Positions 20,331 through 33,400 of a stretch of DNA of 64,000 nucleotides are shown here, one piece after another. Under the pieces are notes generated by a model, which was not told the DNA's origin, did no database searches, and worked only from the letters and a program-made list of their open reading frames with translations. Positions within the stretch are counted from its first letter, which is position 1; the number at the start of each line of letters is the position of its first letter. Origin of the DNA: Thamnaconus septentrionalis (Eukaryota > Chordata > Actinopteri > Tetraodontiformes > Monacanthidae); NCBI GenBank assembly GCA_009823395.1, contig CM020510.1:8263273-8327272 (forward strand), written 5' to 3'. The translations under genes and the position numbers were made by a program.

Positions 20331-23300
20331 GCTGATGCATTAGGCTTGGCATAGGTTCAGATATGGTTTATACGAGAGTTAATGACACAATGTGGTGATG
20401 ATCGCAAGAGGGATTCTAATTGCTGTCAGGCTTACATAACTGCAGCGGTGGCCTTGCTTAGCAATCCCATCAAGTACACATATTATTTTTGCTATCATAG
20501 AGCCCTCGAAAAAAATAAAATTATTTTACCAGTTGGAGGTCAACTGCTTGCAATTACGTATTTGTGGATGCATGGCCTTTTAAAACTTGCTGATATTGGT
20601 GAGGGAACGCTACAGTGCAAAGTGAACACAACTGACTTGCACAAATGAATTCTTTTGTCCACGGACACACCACGGTTTGAAAGGTGCCTGGTGAAAAATC
20701 AGGTTCTGAGGGAAAGTGCATTGTATAATAAGGTGCGTTTCGGGCTGTGCAAACAATGAGTCACAGTGTCATGGAAGGTGAATCCACACCTTAAATTCAA
20801 TGTTTTTGGTCAACTACATAGATTTTGATTCTGAAAAAGATACTACACCGATGTAACCCATATGCTTGAAGTAAATACGATGAGTAGCCAAACGACATTT
20901 ATAGAGATTAGTTTTCCTCTTCTTACTGTTGCTGTATTATGCAACAGTTCTTAAGTAGCAAAGGGTTGATTGTTAAAGTTTGCACGTAGCCTCGTACAGG
21001 TTGCAACATATTTCACCTAAGAATAATTTGAGCCCTAGCAGAAAAATGCGTGAAACCTATGGACTTACTTGACCTCAATTAATTTTGCAGTATGTGACCT
21101 TTATCATGCATGCAGGCTCTCTGTGCACTCACGTTTGGTAACTTTGTAAGACGACAAAACCGGAGCTAAACTGAAAACTTGGTTTTCCAATTTAGGCAGC
21201 ATAATAAATTCCACACACCACCTAATTTTATAATTACAAAGGCACCCAACCCACTTGAATCACGTGCAGCACTTTCTCATCTAATCAGCCAGCTCACTAA
21301 CTGACTGTATGGCACGCAAGACAGAGACAAGCCGGTCGCCGGGCCATGTTCTACTTTGTGGGGCAAAGTAAAAGATTTTTAAAAGCTGCTTTGGCGGTAA
21401 CACGAACACATCCTGTTCTATCCTGTTAGTTTGCATCTTCCATTAATGACAAAGTAGCTTATGGCTGTTTACACACTGCAAAGTCAGCTAGAAAAGCTTT
21501 TTTTATTTCCATTCCTTGAGTAAAAAAATCCACTGAAACTGATACGTATGTGTCCGGCAAAGTAAAGCAGTAACAATTTTACAAAGAAAGTGTAGGAGGT
21601 TCTATGAAATTAAGCAGTTGAACGGACTGTAATTTGCCTGTTTTAATCTTGCAAATATATAGTTCAACTGCAAATGCATTTTAGTTTCAGCAATCGGTTA
21701 TCAGCTTTAGTTACTGTATTCATAATAAAAAAAAAAAGTCCTTATCAAGGCCCAACCCATTTAAATTAAGGTGACCAACTCACTTAAAGTGCCCAGTTCC
21801 ACTTTTGGAAGACTGCTGAAAACTGGTCCTGGGTGCCCCAAACAAGTGGAAATGTTTGTTGACCGTTCAACTATTTTCGGACAACTGGCTGCGGGTTCCT
21901 GTGAGTGCATAATGCATGTGCTTGTCCGACTTTTCTTAGCATGCGTGGTGCATACTGAGAATGTTTCCAGGATTTTGCATTGCAACTAAAATTTGTTGAG
22001 CCACATGTCCCAAGATGTCTGACCCGACTAACCGAGTTGCCCAAGAGAGCGGAAAAAAACCCTCCAAAGGTGAAAACCAGCAAACCCAACTGCAGAATTT
22101 GTGCAACTGAGAGGGAAAAAATAGTCTGTTTTCATTCTAATAAAATGATTCTGGATGACATGAGTTTGTTAAGCTACATTTTTTGGTTTTTCTGGTGTTT
22201 TTATTTATTTATTTATTGTTGTATTTATCTGTGAGGCAGAAGTGAAAATCTTGGTGTCTTCTGCACATATCTCTCTTAAAATAATCGTATTAAATGTTAG
22301 TCTGACCTTTGAGAGTAAACATTGTCCCTGGAACTTTTTGCTGTGGCGCTGACAGCAAACAAGCCAGAAGCCACACTGTGTTTTGGAACATGTTTGTGTA
22401 AAGTGTACTTTTTTATGGTTTGGGTGTCATGGAAATGATCCCTTCCCAACATGAAGGAATAAATCTAAACTCATGAGTTGTAAAACATTTTCATTCAAGC
22501 AGCTGCCGTCAGTCGATGGCATACCAAACTTTTACAGCTTGCTAATGTGAGTCAGTCAATCAGAATTCAAACTGCTGTTGCAGTTTGGTATGGCCTGTAA
22601 GCCAAAGGGTACGAAGAAAACGCTCAAGGATCAAATGTAATAGTACCCTCTCAATAAAAAAAACAAAAACAAAAAAACAACTAATGTAAATACACACACA
22701 CACACGCACGCACGCACAAACACATCCTTCTGCTCTGTCGCCATATCAGTTTGACGCAGAAAGAATGTGGTGACCATATTAGGGTTCTCCCTTATAAAGA
22801 AAATTGATTTGGGGGAATCCCTCACAGGTGAAAAATTGCTGATAAGATCTGTGTCACAGTCCCCTTATTAGGAGACTGCTGTATGTTCTGCAAGAATCGC
22901 AGAGTCCCAGAGTTTTCCACAGGTGAGTTTGAGAGCTCAGTGCTTCATTTCATCTCCAAAAGGGAGAACTGCTCATTAAAAGCTAAATGATGAATTTGGT
23001 CTTCTTTATTAAAGCTACTGCAATGTGATTTAGTCAACACAATAGGGAAGATTTCACTTTAAACCTTAATTTTTGAAAACATGACATATTTTTTAAGTAG
23101 ATTTTTCTTACTGTAATATGTTCAGGTGCTTATATTGCACAATTTGTTCACTCCGGTTCCACACTTTAAATATAAGAAGAGAGTGTGCCCTGAGAACCGG
23201 ACACTTCTGTGTGGAAAACACAAGTTAAAGTTTAACCAGTATTAGTTCACAGGGTTTATTTGTGCTGCATATCACGACAGAGCTGCCGGTCACTACAGAG

Positions 23301-23717
23301 GTACCCATGCTTTAATCACATGTGCCATGTGCTTTGACAAATATCTGAGATTGGACTTTGTATTAAAGAGTATATGCAAATATCTGAGGTGAGGTTTTAG
23401 TCTCAAAGGGTGTCATCACTTTGGGGCTCAATAGAAACATACTGGCCAGGTGACCAACTGTCAAGAGAACATGAAAAACACAACAGTAACTAGGTGAAGG
23501 TGATAAGTGTGATAAATAAATAAATAAATAAATAAATAATCTCAGTGGGCCCCAGGGTTACATTTCAATTTTTAAGGATGACTCTCCCAGTTAAAAACAA
23601 TAACACGAAACATTAGAGCAATGATACCGCTATGGTAAAGTGTCAAAGTGTGGTATTTAGTGCTTTGTAAATAAAAGTTGATTAATTGATTGGCTCATGG
23701 CTTCAATAACCCATCAT

Positions 23718-24078
23718 TCATTCATTCATCTTCTATACCGGCTTATTCCTGAGCTCAGGGTCACGGGGGTCTGCTGGAGCCTATCCCAGCTGTCATAGGG
23801 TGAAGGCAGGGTGACACCCTGGACAAGTCGCCAGTTCATCGCAGGGCCACATAGAGACAAACAACCATTCACACTCACATACACACCTACGGACAATTTA
23901 GAGTGTTCAATTGACCTCACATGCATGTTTTTGGACTGTGGGAGGAAGCCGGAGAACCCGGAGAGAACCCACGCAGACACAGGGAGAACATGCAAACTCC
24001 ACACAGACAGGCCCCAGGCCTGGAATCGAACCCACAACCTTCTTGCTGTGAGGCGGCAGCGCTAACCACTGCGCGTGC
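23718..24078 (-). mobile_element. SINE-like retroposon, minus orientation
   Basis: On the minus strand it has a tRNA-like head (TGGTTAGCGC A-box-like; GGTTCGATTCC B-box), a body shared with the copy at 24626-25006 and a 3' tail of GAATGAATGAATG. Head and tail are both present, so it is close to full length. I saw no clear target-site duplication. The family name is left open. Confidence 0.75.
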
Positions 24079-24625
24079 ATTAAATGAAAAAAACTAGAGG
24101 GGAAAAAGGAAAAAATAAGGATAGGTCGCTCGGCAACTGCTTAAAATTTCTGGAGGACTTTCTGGACATCCAACAGAATCACGCCTTGGCAAATAACTCA
24201 CATCACGCTCCTTGTCCCATGACTTGTCTCAGAGAAGGGTGGGACAGAAAGCTATAAGTGGTTGCACGTTCAGCTCATCAGCTCATATGACTGCCGTACC
24301 TTCAGATATTACTGCAACAGAGGGGTTAAGGGAGCATTTACGCAGTCTCCCAATGAAGCCCTGGACGCCTCCTGTGGGTCACCTGATTCAATCAGCTTTA
24401 ATCACAAACTTGATTTTTCCTGTGACTCCCTTACAGATACAAGAGCGATAATGTCCACCCAACCTCACCCCTCTTTTTTTAGTCTAGTCAGGAGGATACA
24501 TGCTGATCATCTTTATCTCATAGTCCTTCTCAGCTTGTTTAAATCTGGAATCTTGTGACAAAACATACGTTTCTCTCTAATCTTGTGCAGCAGAAGCAGC
24601 ATTGGACTTTCATATGTTCAAGTAG

Positions 24626-25006
24626 GGGCGACACAGTGGTGCACTTGTTAGCGCGGCCGCCTCACAGCAAGAAGGTTGAGGGTTCGATTCCGGGCCTGGG
24701 GCCTTTCTGTGTGGAGTTTGCATGTTCTCCCTGTGTCTGCGTGGGTTCTCTCCGGTTCTTCGGCTTCCTCCCACAATCCAAAAACATGCATGTGAGGTCA
24801 ATTGAACAGTCTAAATTGTCCGTAGGTGTGCATGTGAGTGTGAATGGTTGTTTGTCTCTATGTGGCCCTGCGATGAACTGGCAACTTGTCCAGGGTCTCA
24901 CCCTGTCCAGGGTGTCACGAGGGTGTCACCTATGACAGCTGGGAGAGGCTCGAGCAGACCCTGTGCTGAGCTAGGGAATAAGAGGGTATGGAGGATGAAT
25001 GAATGA
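24626..25006 (+). mobile_element. SINE-like retroposon, plus orientation, with target-site duplication
   Basis: It begins GGGCGACACAGTGGTGCAC, has the tRNA-type B-box GGTTCGATTCC near 24682 and ends in (GAAT)n. It is bracketed by a 12-bp direct repeat ATGTTCAAGTAG (24614-24625 and 25007-25018), the expected signature of LINE-driven insertion. Near 24893-24930 the phrase CCAGGGTGTCAC is locally duplicated. It is in opposite orientation to the copy 550 bp upstream. Confidence 0.85.
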
Positions 25007-25799
25007 ATGTTCAAGTAGTGGGATACATCGCCATAGTAAAAAAGGACAAATGAACTGATAAGTGAAACAACTTTTGTGTACAAGCGCTTGTTTTGTTTTT
25101 TGTTTTTGGTGCTTTTTTTGTTGCTACATTTCTGATCAGAAAGCAGTAAGGGTTTATTAGCAACACGATGCCTTGTGTGTTGTGTGTGACACAGATCTTG
25201 TCAGCAATTTTTTGGGGGGATTGCCCCAAATCAATTTTCTTTATAAGGTCCTGCCCTTATAACCCTTATAAAATACTTTCTGCGTGAAACTGATATAGCG
25301 ACAGGGCAGAAGCGTGTGTGTGTGTGTGTTAGTTTTAACGCAGCGCGTTTTAAGTACCACATTTATCAGTTGCATTAATAAACCAAGAAATGCACTGTTG
25401 CTCTTTGGCCAGGAGATGGGGCAGTGCCATCAGTGTGACGAGGCCGCCCATCCACATAAAGGGAGTAAAAAGCATTCCCCCCCTAGCTGTCAAGTACAAA
25501 AATAGAGAGTAACTATTGCCGGAAACGGCATATACAAAAGGCCATTTTTTTATTCTCTAAAAAGTCAGAGCATGTCGCAAGGCAAAATTTTTTTTTTTTT
25601 TTTTGCACATTCAGCAATGTAAATGTTGCATGCGTGTCCATGAGTTATCATAATTACCGAATAACGATTATTACCATACTTATTACAAAAAGTATTTGGT
25701 ATCCTAAACAAGTTCTCGGTGTGTTGTTTTGTAGATGTCAGATGACTTTAAATGCAAAGGTCTTAAGAGAAGTTCGCCGTTTAACGTGCACCGGTACAC

Positions 25800-25994
25800 G
25801 TAGCCATCCCAAAGTGTCTAGGTGGCGCTTTATTTTGTGAACAATACACCGGAAATGTCCGTGCTCGTTCCGTTTAGCTTCCCGGTGGGCTCGGAGCCAC
25901 TCGGTCTACGGTGGCAAGAGAGAGAAAGCGAAGCGCTGGATTCAAGTGTTACAGTTTCCCACCGACAAGGCTCTCAGATCCACAACAGTTGAGG
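25800..25994 (+). promoter_or_regulatory. pxylp1: pxylp1 promoter and probable non-coding exon 1
   Basis: CpG-rich and TATA-less, with an ETS-type site ACCGGAAAT at 25848-25856 and a partial CTCF-like core (CTAGGTGGCGC, 25818-25828). A splice-donor match GAGG|GTAAGA marks the likely end of a non-coding first exon at 25994. Exon 2 begins after CCCAACAG at 27317. The transcription start is not determinable here. Confidence 0.6.
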
Positions 25995-26688
25995 GTAAGA
26001 ATAATGGCTGGAACGTGACTTGAAAAATTAGGGGGGAAACCACGATATGTCCGCTAAGAAAAATGTTTGCACTTTGTTGTTTGGTCGCTGATGTTCCCGT
26101 TGAGAATAAACGGCTTGGTGGCTTTTAAATGGCACGACTCGGTTCGTTGTACGCTGACGTCAAAGCGAAGGTTCCCCGTCGACGCTTTTATGTGTCTGGT
26201 TAGAAGCAACAAGTTCATCAGTTGGTTCGTCGCACGAAGTTTAGAGGGAATTTCGTTTTGTGTTAGTGCTGTTCTGGAACGGCGCAATTGTAGTTGTAGT
26301 AACGTGTTAATGAGTGCCCGCCGCTAACTAGCTAGCTGATCGGCCAACAAGCGTTTAGTTTACTGGCTGGTCGTCTCAAGTTTCTCCAGTAAGCTGTACG
26401 AATTCCAGAAATTCTTGTCGAAAACGCACCTTTATATGAGCTCAATCGCACGACATGCAAGTGTAACGAGCGCTTAATGAAGCTGAGATTTCACTCTTTA
26501 TAACACAATAGCTGCTTTTAAAATATCACTCTAAACAATGATCCTTAAACGAATGACAGCCACATTGACGTAAACGCGTAACTGTTGTTTGCATGAACGT
26601 TTAATTCTCGGTGTCGTTGAAATATATGTGCTCTTTGTTCTCGATAACGCATAATGAAAGTACCGGCATCGTGACTTGAGCATGTTTG

Positions 26689-26723
<35 letters not shown>

Positions 26724-27316
26724 CTTCGCTGCATCTCAGTCACACGTAGGCTCGAGCTCTGCGGCTCTGGGAGTATTTCAGACCGTCTAATGGAAGGGTT
26801 TTTATGGCGTAGGGCTCAATTTACTGCCCATTTTAATTTGGTCCATTTTTCCACCTCAACCATCTGCCCTGTTCTCTTCTCTTTATAAGGCATCCACAAC
26901 TGCTGACTTGAGCTGAAAACTTTACAACAGTGCGCACGTCTTGATGGGTTCTCGCTGCTGATGGTTTTCTAGGTTTGGTTTCCAAACGGAGCTGTGACAA
27001 TGAAATAAATAAACAAATAAAGAAAGAAAGAAAGAAAGAAGGAGCGCTGCTAGGGTCCTTTGAATAAAATTAGTCAAAAAAAACATATATATGTATATAT
27101 ACGTATGCATATATATATGTTTTACTACAGATAAGCATGAAAGTGAATTTTTTGACTGCATTTTTCCCCCGTTACCTTGATGTTGTCAAAGTTCCGCTGT
27201 TGCTGATTAGGCCTTGAGCTATTCTAATTACAATTGGCATTACTATTATGCTGCTGTGTGCTGTGTTGTTACACACTCAACTCTTATCAAAACCTGCGTT
27301 TCCTCTGTCCCAACAG
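25995..27316 (+). other. pxylp1: pxylp1 intron 1
   Basis: The 5' part remains CpG-rich to about 26330. It contains a CAG trinucleotide run (26691-26722), a (GAAA)n run (27018-27038) and an AT palindrome-like TATATA tract near 27085-27121. No exon seen. Confidence 0.6.
26691..26722. repeat. (CAG)10 trinucleotide repeat
   Basis: Uninterrupted GCA/CAG units in pxylp1 intron 1. The apparent poly-alanine frames on both strands are artefacts. Confidence 0.95.
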
Positions 27317-27334
27317 GGTTTGGCCAGGGTCTGG

Positions 27335-27370
27335 ATGGCTGACAGAAGGGGACGCGGACCAATCACGTGA
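27335..27370 (+). CDS. Upstream ORF (11 codons) in the pxylp1 leader
   Basis: In the 5' UTR part of exon 2, ATG at 27335 opens MADRRGRGPIT and stops at TGA 27368-27370. That is four nucleotides before the main pxylp1 ATG at 27375. Its Kozak context is partial: G at +4 but T at -3. It could reduce initiation at the main ORF. Translation is not shown. Confidence 0.4.
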   Translation: MADRRGRGPIT

Positions 27371-27374
27371 CACG

Positions 27375-27456
27375 ATGCTGGCTCGCAACCGCTTCTTCCT
27401 CCTGGTGGTGGTGGGCGTGGCCACGCTGGCCATCGTCAGTCTCAGCCTCCAGTTCT
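27375..27456 (+). CDS. pxylp1: pxylp1 coding exon 1, signal anchor
   Basis: 82 nt encoding MLARNRFFLLVVVGVATLAI and then VSLSLQF, the type II Golgi signal-anchor; the VSLSLQF stretch is identical in human PXYLP1. A at -3 gives the start codon good context. It splices at TTCT|GTAAGT in phase 1. Confidence 0.95.
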
Positions 27457-30400
27457 GTAAGTGTGCTCCTTGATTTTAACTGAACTGCTTTGTGTGTTGA
27501 TGTTCCTCTCAGAACCCTTTGATCAGTGTTTACATTTCGTTGTAAGCAAAACTACAAATTTTCCTTCCCGTTTGTGCTCAGAGGGCCCCATTTGAGCCAC
27601 TCTCACGTCTTGCTGTGAAATGATGAGGTGAATGCGAACGTGTCCGCCTTGCACCATGTCATTGTTCAGCATCTCCTGTAGGTCCATGTAGGGCATGCCC
27701 CCGCACCCCCCCCAGCCACCCAGCTGCAAAGAATGCAAGGAAGCTGCTGCTGAGCAGACGCGAGCGGTCATGACCTGGATGCTCCTCATATGGTTTTTAA
27801 AAAGTGGGTGATGAAGCAGGGGAGGCGCGCACTTAAAATGAAAATTTATTCTCCAGTCCTGAGCAAATGCAGATGCAGGAAAACTGTTTGTTATGATGGT
27901 AAGCTTGTGTCTGGATAGCATATAGGATTAGAGTCCTGTAAATCATGCTCGCTCTCTTTCTCTCTCTCTCTCTCTCTCTAACACGCACACACACATACAC
28001 ACAAGATTAGAGTGGGATTCAGTGAGCTGGCATTTCCGACTGCATGCTCATTCTCCGTTCTCTGCTTTTGCTCAGATCCCGGCTCCCGTTCATTTTCAGA
28101 CGTTTACATGCAGAACAGTTTAGGTGTTCACCTCTTCCACTGCTCATTGCATTTATATTTCAATAAGTTCCAGGTTGGAGATGCCTGAAATAAAGCAGCA
28201 ACCCATGAGGCTCATACCGATCATTTTGGAATGACTGCAATTTTTGCGATGCTGAGTACACACTTGTCTCCCCCAGTCGTCATTACCTCCCTCCTTAATG
28301 CCTGGCAATCACAGCCTCTCGTACCTCCTGCCCTGTAATCATCTCTCTCTGGAAAACATTCAGACGCCAGGAGAAGAGGCCACGCTGAGAGAAAACACAC
28401 CGCAACTTTTTAGTGTGTAGGTTCTTATGCCTGTACCTTTCACTGCTGGGTTTTCCCAGTTGGATTTTGTTTCAGCCCAGCAAACCTCCTCCTTTCTTTT
28501 CTTTTCCTCCTGAGCAACACGTTTGGAGAAAAGCTACTCTGTCATCATTTATGCATCGCACTCTGTGGGCAGGATTTGAGCCATTATCTGGGAGAAGTGC
28601 GGGATGAGGGCGCATGGGATTTCTTTCCATGTTTAATAGATGGTCAGAATCTGTTTTTGTTCCACATTTCTGTTTTCTATGAAAGTGTCTTTCTGTACCG
28701 GGCATTTCAATCCAGACTCTCTGCACTGTACTGTCCTCTGTCCGTCCCTTCCTGTTAGTAAATCCCTCTGATGCATTTATTACTATTTGTGGCGCAGCTG
28801 ATGACAGATACTGGTGTAAACGCCTCCGTTTGGCTCCAGGCTACCTCTGATTAAAACCAGCACGACGACGAAGGCTGATATTATGGTGCAAAATGATCAC
28901 ATTGGAGAACTCTGGATGGCTGACACGGCAGCAGACATGCCAGCGTTTTTGCATTTGCGGATTGCTGAAAGAGAGGAGGGAAGAGTTGAGAGGGCTTCCG
29001 TAAACTTGAAGCAAAATGGGGTTCAGCAAGTTTTCATGAAATCTTGAGAATTACAGAGAATTATTTATTCCATCCATTGTCAACAGGTGCTCTCAAGTGT
29101 TAATCGGGCAAAGCTCTGAGCGCCTCGCAAATATTAGCCCACAACATTCCTCACATTCCTACCCACCAGACCAACTCTCAGTGCTGCGGCGGGCAGTTTG
29201 TCCCTGGGCTTATCGTGCTAAGACAGGAGGCTTTCATTTGAACATTGTCATGTAAGTACAAGAGATGACTGAGGTTTTAAGACACAACGCACGTTCCAGT
29301 CGCTGAGGGCAGTGTCAGGTTAACGGAGCACGACTGGGTCATCACAACTTCAGTCCTGGGTCAAATCAACTAATCGGACTGTGAATCTCACGTTGACTCA
29401 GAAGCTCCTCATTGGTTATCTGTTGTCAGCTTTCAACTACAGCTTGAGGTTGTTTCAGGCTTGACACAACTGTGACAACAGTCAAAAATATCTTTGTTCT
29501 TCTGCAACCAAAAAGAGGCGCAGTGAAATGGGTCAGCTTTAACGTCAGCTTTAACGTTTGTTAGTGGCATATTACCACAGTTAAACATGAGGACATGATG
29601 GCCGTTGCTCCCATCGAAACACAAAACACGAGCTCCTATGCAGTGGTTGCAAGTCGCCTTTTTTCTGCTCATGACGTTATTCAGTTGTTGCATCCTTAGA
29701 AGCCCTGATGCTGCAGGACTCAACATTCTACCAAGGTACCAGCTGCTGATAGCATCAAGGCTTCAGGGCTCTGTGACCTTGCTGCTCTGCAGCCACTCCC
29801 AGCCTCCCAGCGCTCAACAGTGAGGCCGTTGCGTTGGCAGAACATTCTTCTACACAGGCAGTGACTCACCCCCTCACTCACCGCCCGACTTTGTTGCCCT
29901 CTGAAAAGCGAGCAGACAGTACCAAGTCGCGGAGAAGCTTGAAGCTTTTAAAAAACCTTGTATGTCTGCGCAACGCTGGTAGTCGTTTCCAGCATCCCTG
30001 TAATTTAAGCTGAAACTGAGGCTGCCAACGTTGAGGAAGCTGATTTTGGCTCGACATTGGTGTCGCTGCGCCGCCTCAACACTTTGCCTGAGGACACATC
30101 CACCCAGTCGTCACTTTGGCAGTGCCACCAGCACAGATTGACCTGCGCAAACTATCTCCCTGCTCTGCACGTGCCTCGCAGCGAGGAGGAGGGTTGTAAA
30201 ACTGAACAGGGAGACTATTTTTAGCTTTGTACTTGTGAGTACAAAGAGCATTGTATGTGGCTGCACATATACGTTTTATGTTGTGAGTAGGAGCAGAGGA
30301 ATGCAACGACAATTACCATGGTTTGACTGAGTGGGTTGGCAGCAGGGTTTCTCTTCCTCGTTTAAAATCTTTTCTTCATGCAGGACGGAAAGCTGAGGCA

Positions 30401-33400
30401 GTTTAAAGTGTGTATGTGTGTATGTGTGTGCGAGTGCTTATTTTCCACGAGCGCGTTGCCGCAGCACAGAGTCACAGTCTGGGTTGTCGCCGTGCACCTT
30501 CTCAGTGCTTTTGAGCCAACAGCACTGACAAAAGCCTCATTGTGTAGGTGACTGTGAATGAGCTGAAAAGCTGTTTGTTTAGTCTTGACAGGCGTGTGCG
30601 TGTGCGCGTGCTCATGGAGCTGTGGCTGGAGGGGCAGGCAGAGTTTGGGAGGGGGGGGGCAGGTTGTGCTAATGAATGAGCTCCAGTGTGTGTGGCTGCC
30701 TGGACGCACAGTGAAGCCAGCAGTCACCAAGATGGGTTCTGCAGCGGCCGCGCTCCTCTTCCTCTCCCTCAGCGGTGAGTCTTACTTTACGAAGATCCTA
30801 AGTGGCTCTTTTTAACGGAAACCTGCCTGCTTGCCGTATTGGACCAGAGCAGGTCTCATATGTACTGTAGACATGTTCAGTGTTGTGTTGTTGTTCTGGG
30901 TGTAGTTCAGTTCAAAGCAGTAAATAATTATCGGGCTGCTCGACCCAAATGATGTCTTTTGAGCTGAGATATTTGTGGAATCTGTGCCAATTAAAAGGGG
31001 CTTTTACTGGTTTTTCTTTCTTATCTTCACATTTTATTTCCATATTGAGGCCTTTCTTGCTGCTTAATTGGCTTGATTAATTATTTATTTTTTAAAAAGT
31101 TTTTGCTGTGGGGGGAAGCCCTGATTGGGACTTTTGGTTGATACCCAGCCAGTTTAGTTCTGAGTCACCCTGACTACACTTCATCTTCCTCTGCTGCTGT
31201 CCCTGTGGTCCAACTGTGGTTGTTGTTGTTCCTGCAGCAGCCACGTCAGTTGCAGACTTCTCTGGCGACTCCACTTTTTTCACCTCTGCTAACCTGTGAT
31301 GTGAGATAGTGAAATGTATGCATTGATAAGTTGAGAGCGCCAGAGTGCCGGTGTCCTGAATAGTAAAGTGTCCTGCTTCCTGTTGGCCGATCCACCATTT
31401 CGATCCAAAAACGACCCATCAGTGGATTTAGGGTCGCGATTGATTATGGCAGACAGTGACGTCTGTGTAAATACTGTGTGTAGTTTCTGCTTTGTGTGGG
31501 TGACTGCAGGGCCACTTTGTCTGAAGGTTTGTCCAGATGCCATCAATCACTTCCACTTTATGATAATAAAAAACGCTATCTCTCTGTTGTCTCTGCACTG
31601 TGATGTAATGCATGGCTTCCGCTTTTGTGTGTGTGTGTGTGTGTGCGCGCGCTGTGCCTGTTTGGTTCATTATTTTCATTTTAAAATCCGTCATCATAAC
31701 ATTTTGGATAGGAACTATGAGCCACAGGCTTGAGTAAAGCAGCCGCGTCTGTTTGTTACTCTGATTTTGGCTCACGTACCTCTAAATCCTTGGATTCTCT
31801 TCTTGCCCTGCTCCAGCTCCAGTCTGTTCTAAAGACTTGGCTTCTTTTGAATCAGCCTTCCAGTTCTCAGAATGTCTCCCTTCTTATTGGGTTGTTAGGG
31901 TCACAGGTCAACGGTGTCCAGGCAACACACTGGTACCAGTGTGATTGGCTGTGAAGTGCAGTGGAAATGGAGATGAGGCCCAGATACGTTGGTTTACTGT
32001 TAAGTTTAGGGTGCGTTCAGACTGGCAGCCAAAATCAGATTTTTAGCCCATCCAGATTGAAACCGAATGGCTCTTTTGTTGTCTGAACAGTCACAAATCA
32101 CATGAAATCCGATTTTTGCAAAACAAATTGAAACCACATTTGGGAGGCAGTTTCAAATCACATTTGTACAGATGCGTCTCAGTCTGAACAGCTCCAAACA
32201 CACTGAACGGTTTTGACTGTCCGTGACGTCACTCTACGCGACGCAAGACCCAATGCGCCAGACCAGGGAGCGACATTCCAGGTGTGGATACTGGTGGACA
32301 CTTGCTAAAAACAGTGTGGACAGTCAGCCCTTAAAATCAGATTTGAGGAGGAATCTGATTTGAATCAGATTCGCCTGCAGTCTGAACGCAGCGAGTGGTC
32401 TTTAAATTTTATATTTTGTGGATTGATCATCTTGGGGCACATTAGTTTGTTTTCCTCATCACTAACCTCCAGCTTTGATTGTGCCGCTCTACAGTGAACC
32501 TGATCCCCACCACGCCCACCGCGGAGGATCGAACCTTCCCAGCTCCGGACGTCGGCGGCGGCTCAGCTGTGGGGAAGAGCAGAAAGAGAGTTTTCCCAGC
32601 GCTTCACACCCCGGAGCCGAACCCCTTATCTGAAGCTTACGGCTACTGCAACACTCCCAACCGCAGCGAGCAAGCGTGGGAGGGTGAGGAGCGCACACAG
32701 TCTCTCCTCACTCAGGATTTACTTCCTGCACATTATCATCTGACGGGAAGCCTCAGTGACATTTGCTGTTTTCTGTCCTCCTTCCCTCCTTGGTCTATAA
32801 AAAATGTAGTGACGACAATGACCCGATATGATGGACAGCGTATGAATACTTGATGGTGTAATAATATTAGATGACTGTCTCTGTGTGTAAATTCATCCTG
32901 AGTAATATAGTCCCACTAAATTAATATTAATAATTCTGTTGCAAGAAGTGAAGAAGTTAGGAAGTGAAAAGAAAAGAAAAACATTTATAGTCATTAAATT
33001 TATCCCCAGTGGGTGAGTAGCAGTCAACCACTAACTAGCGCCCTCTTCTGACAGGCCACAGTCCCGCAGACTACAAGATGCTCTCGGTCCAGGTGATGAT
33101 TCGTCACGGCGACCGCTATCCGCTCTACTCCATCCCAAAGACCAAAAGACCCGCCATCGACTGCACCCTGTCGCCCAGCAGGTGAACACTCACTCACTCA
33201 GTCACTCACTCCAGCGCGACGCATTCATCATGTGGTTCCACGGTTAACTTGACCATTATCACTTATCACACACTATAGAGTTTATTGGACCACCACAGCC
33301 CACATTTTATCTCTTATCTCTTATAAGAATCCCCTTCTGTACCTTCCAAGTGTGCTCTTGCATCACCTAGCACTCTAACACACACCTGCCACATCACCAG

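Larger units (their letters stand above)
20330..25800. other. slc25a36-pxylp1 intergenic region
   Basis: AT-rich, non-coding. It holds (TTTA)n near 22199-22217, (AAAT)n near 23515-23539, (TG)n near 25313-25329 and the two SINE-like copies. No reading frame is credible. Confidence 0.65.
27457..32494 (+). other. pxylp1: pxylp1 intron 2
   Basis: A 5-kb intron holding the candidate alternative first exon (30732-30774), a TC run near 27955-27980, a short TG run (31626-31644) and the MITE at 32012-32390. Other open frames are unrecognised. Confidence 0.7.

Noticed and set aside
24555..24935. 126-codon frame with cysteines
   Set aside because: Runs through the SINE-like element; related frames occur in its inverted partner.
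26531..26888. Poly-alanine reading frames
   Set aside because: Product of the (CAG)n repeat in pxylp1 intron 1.
33182..33220. In-frame extension of the pxylp1 exon past 33181 through CACTCACTCAC sequence
   Set aside because: A consensus donor (AG|GTGAAC) and exact phase match to the exon at 37001 show this is intron.
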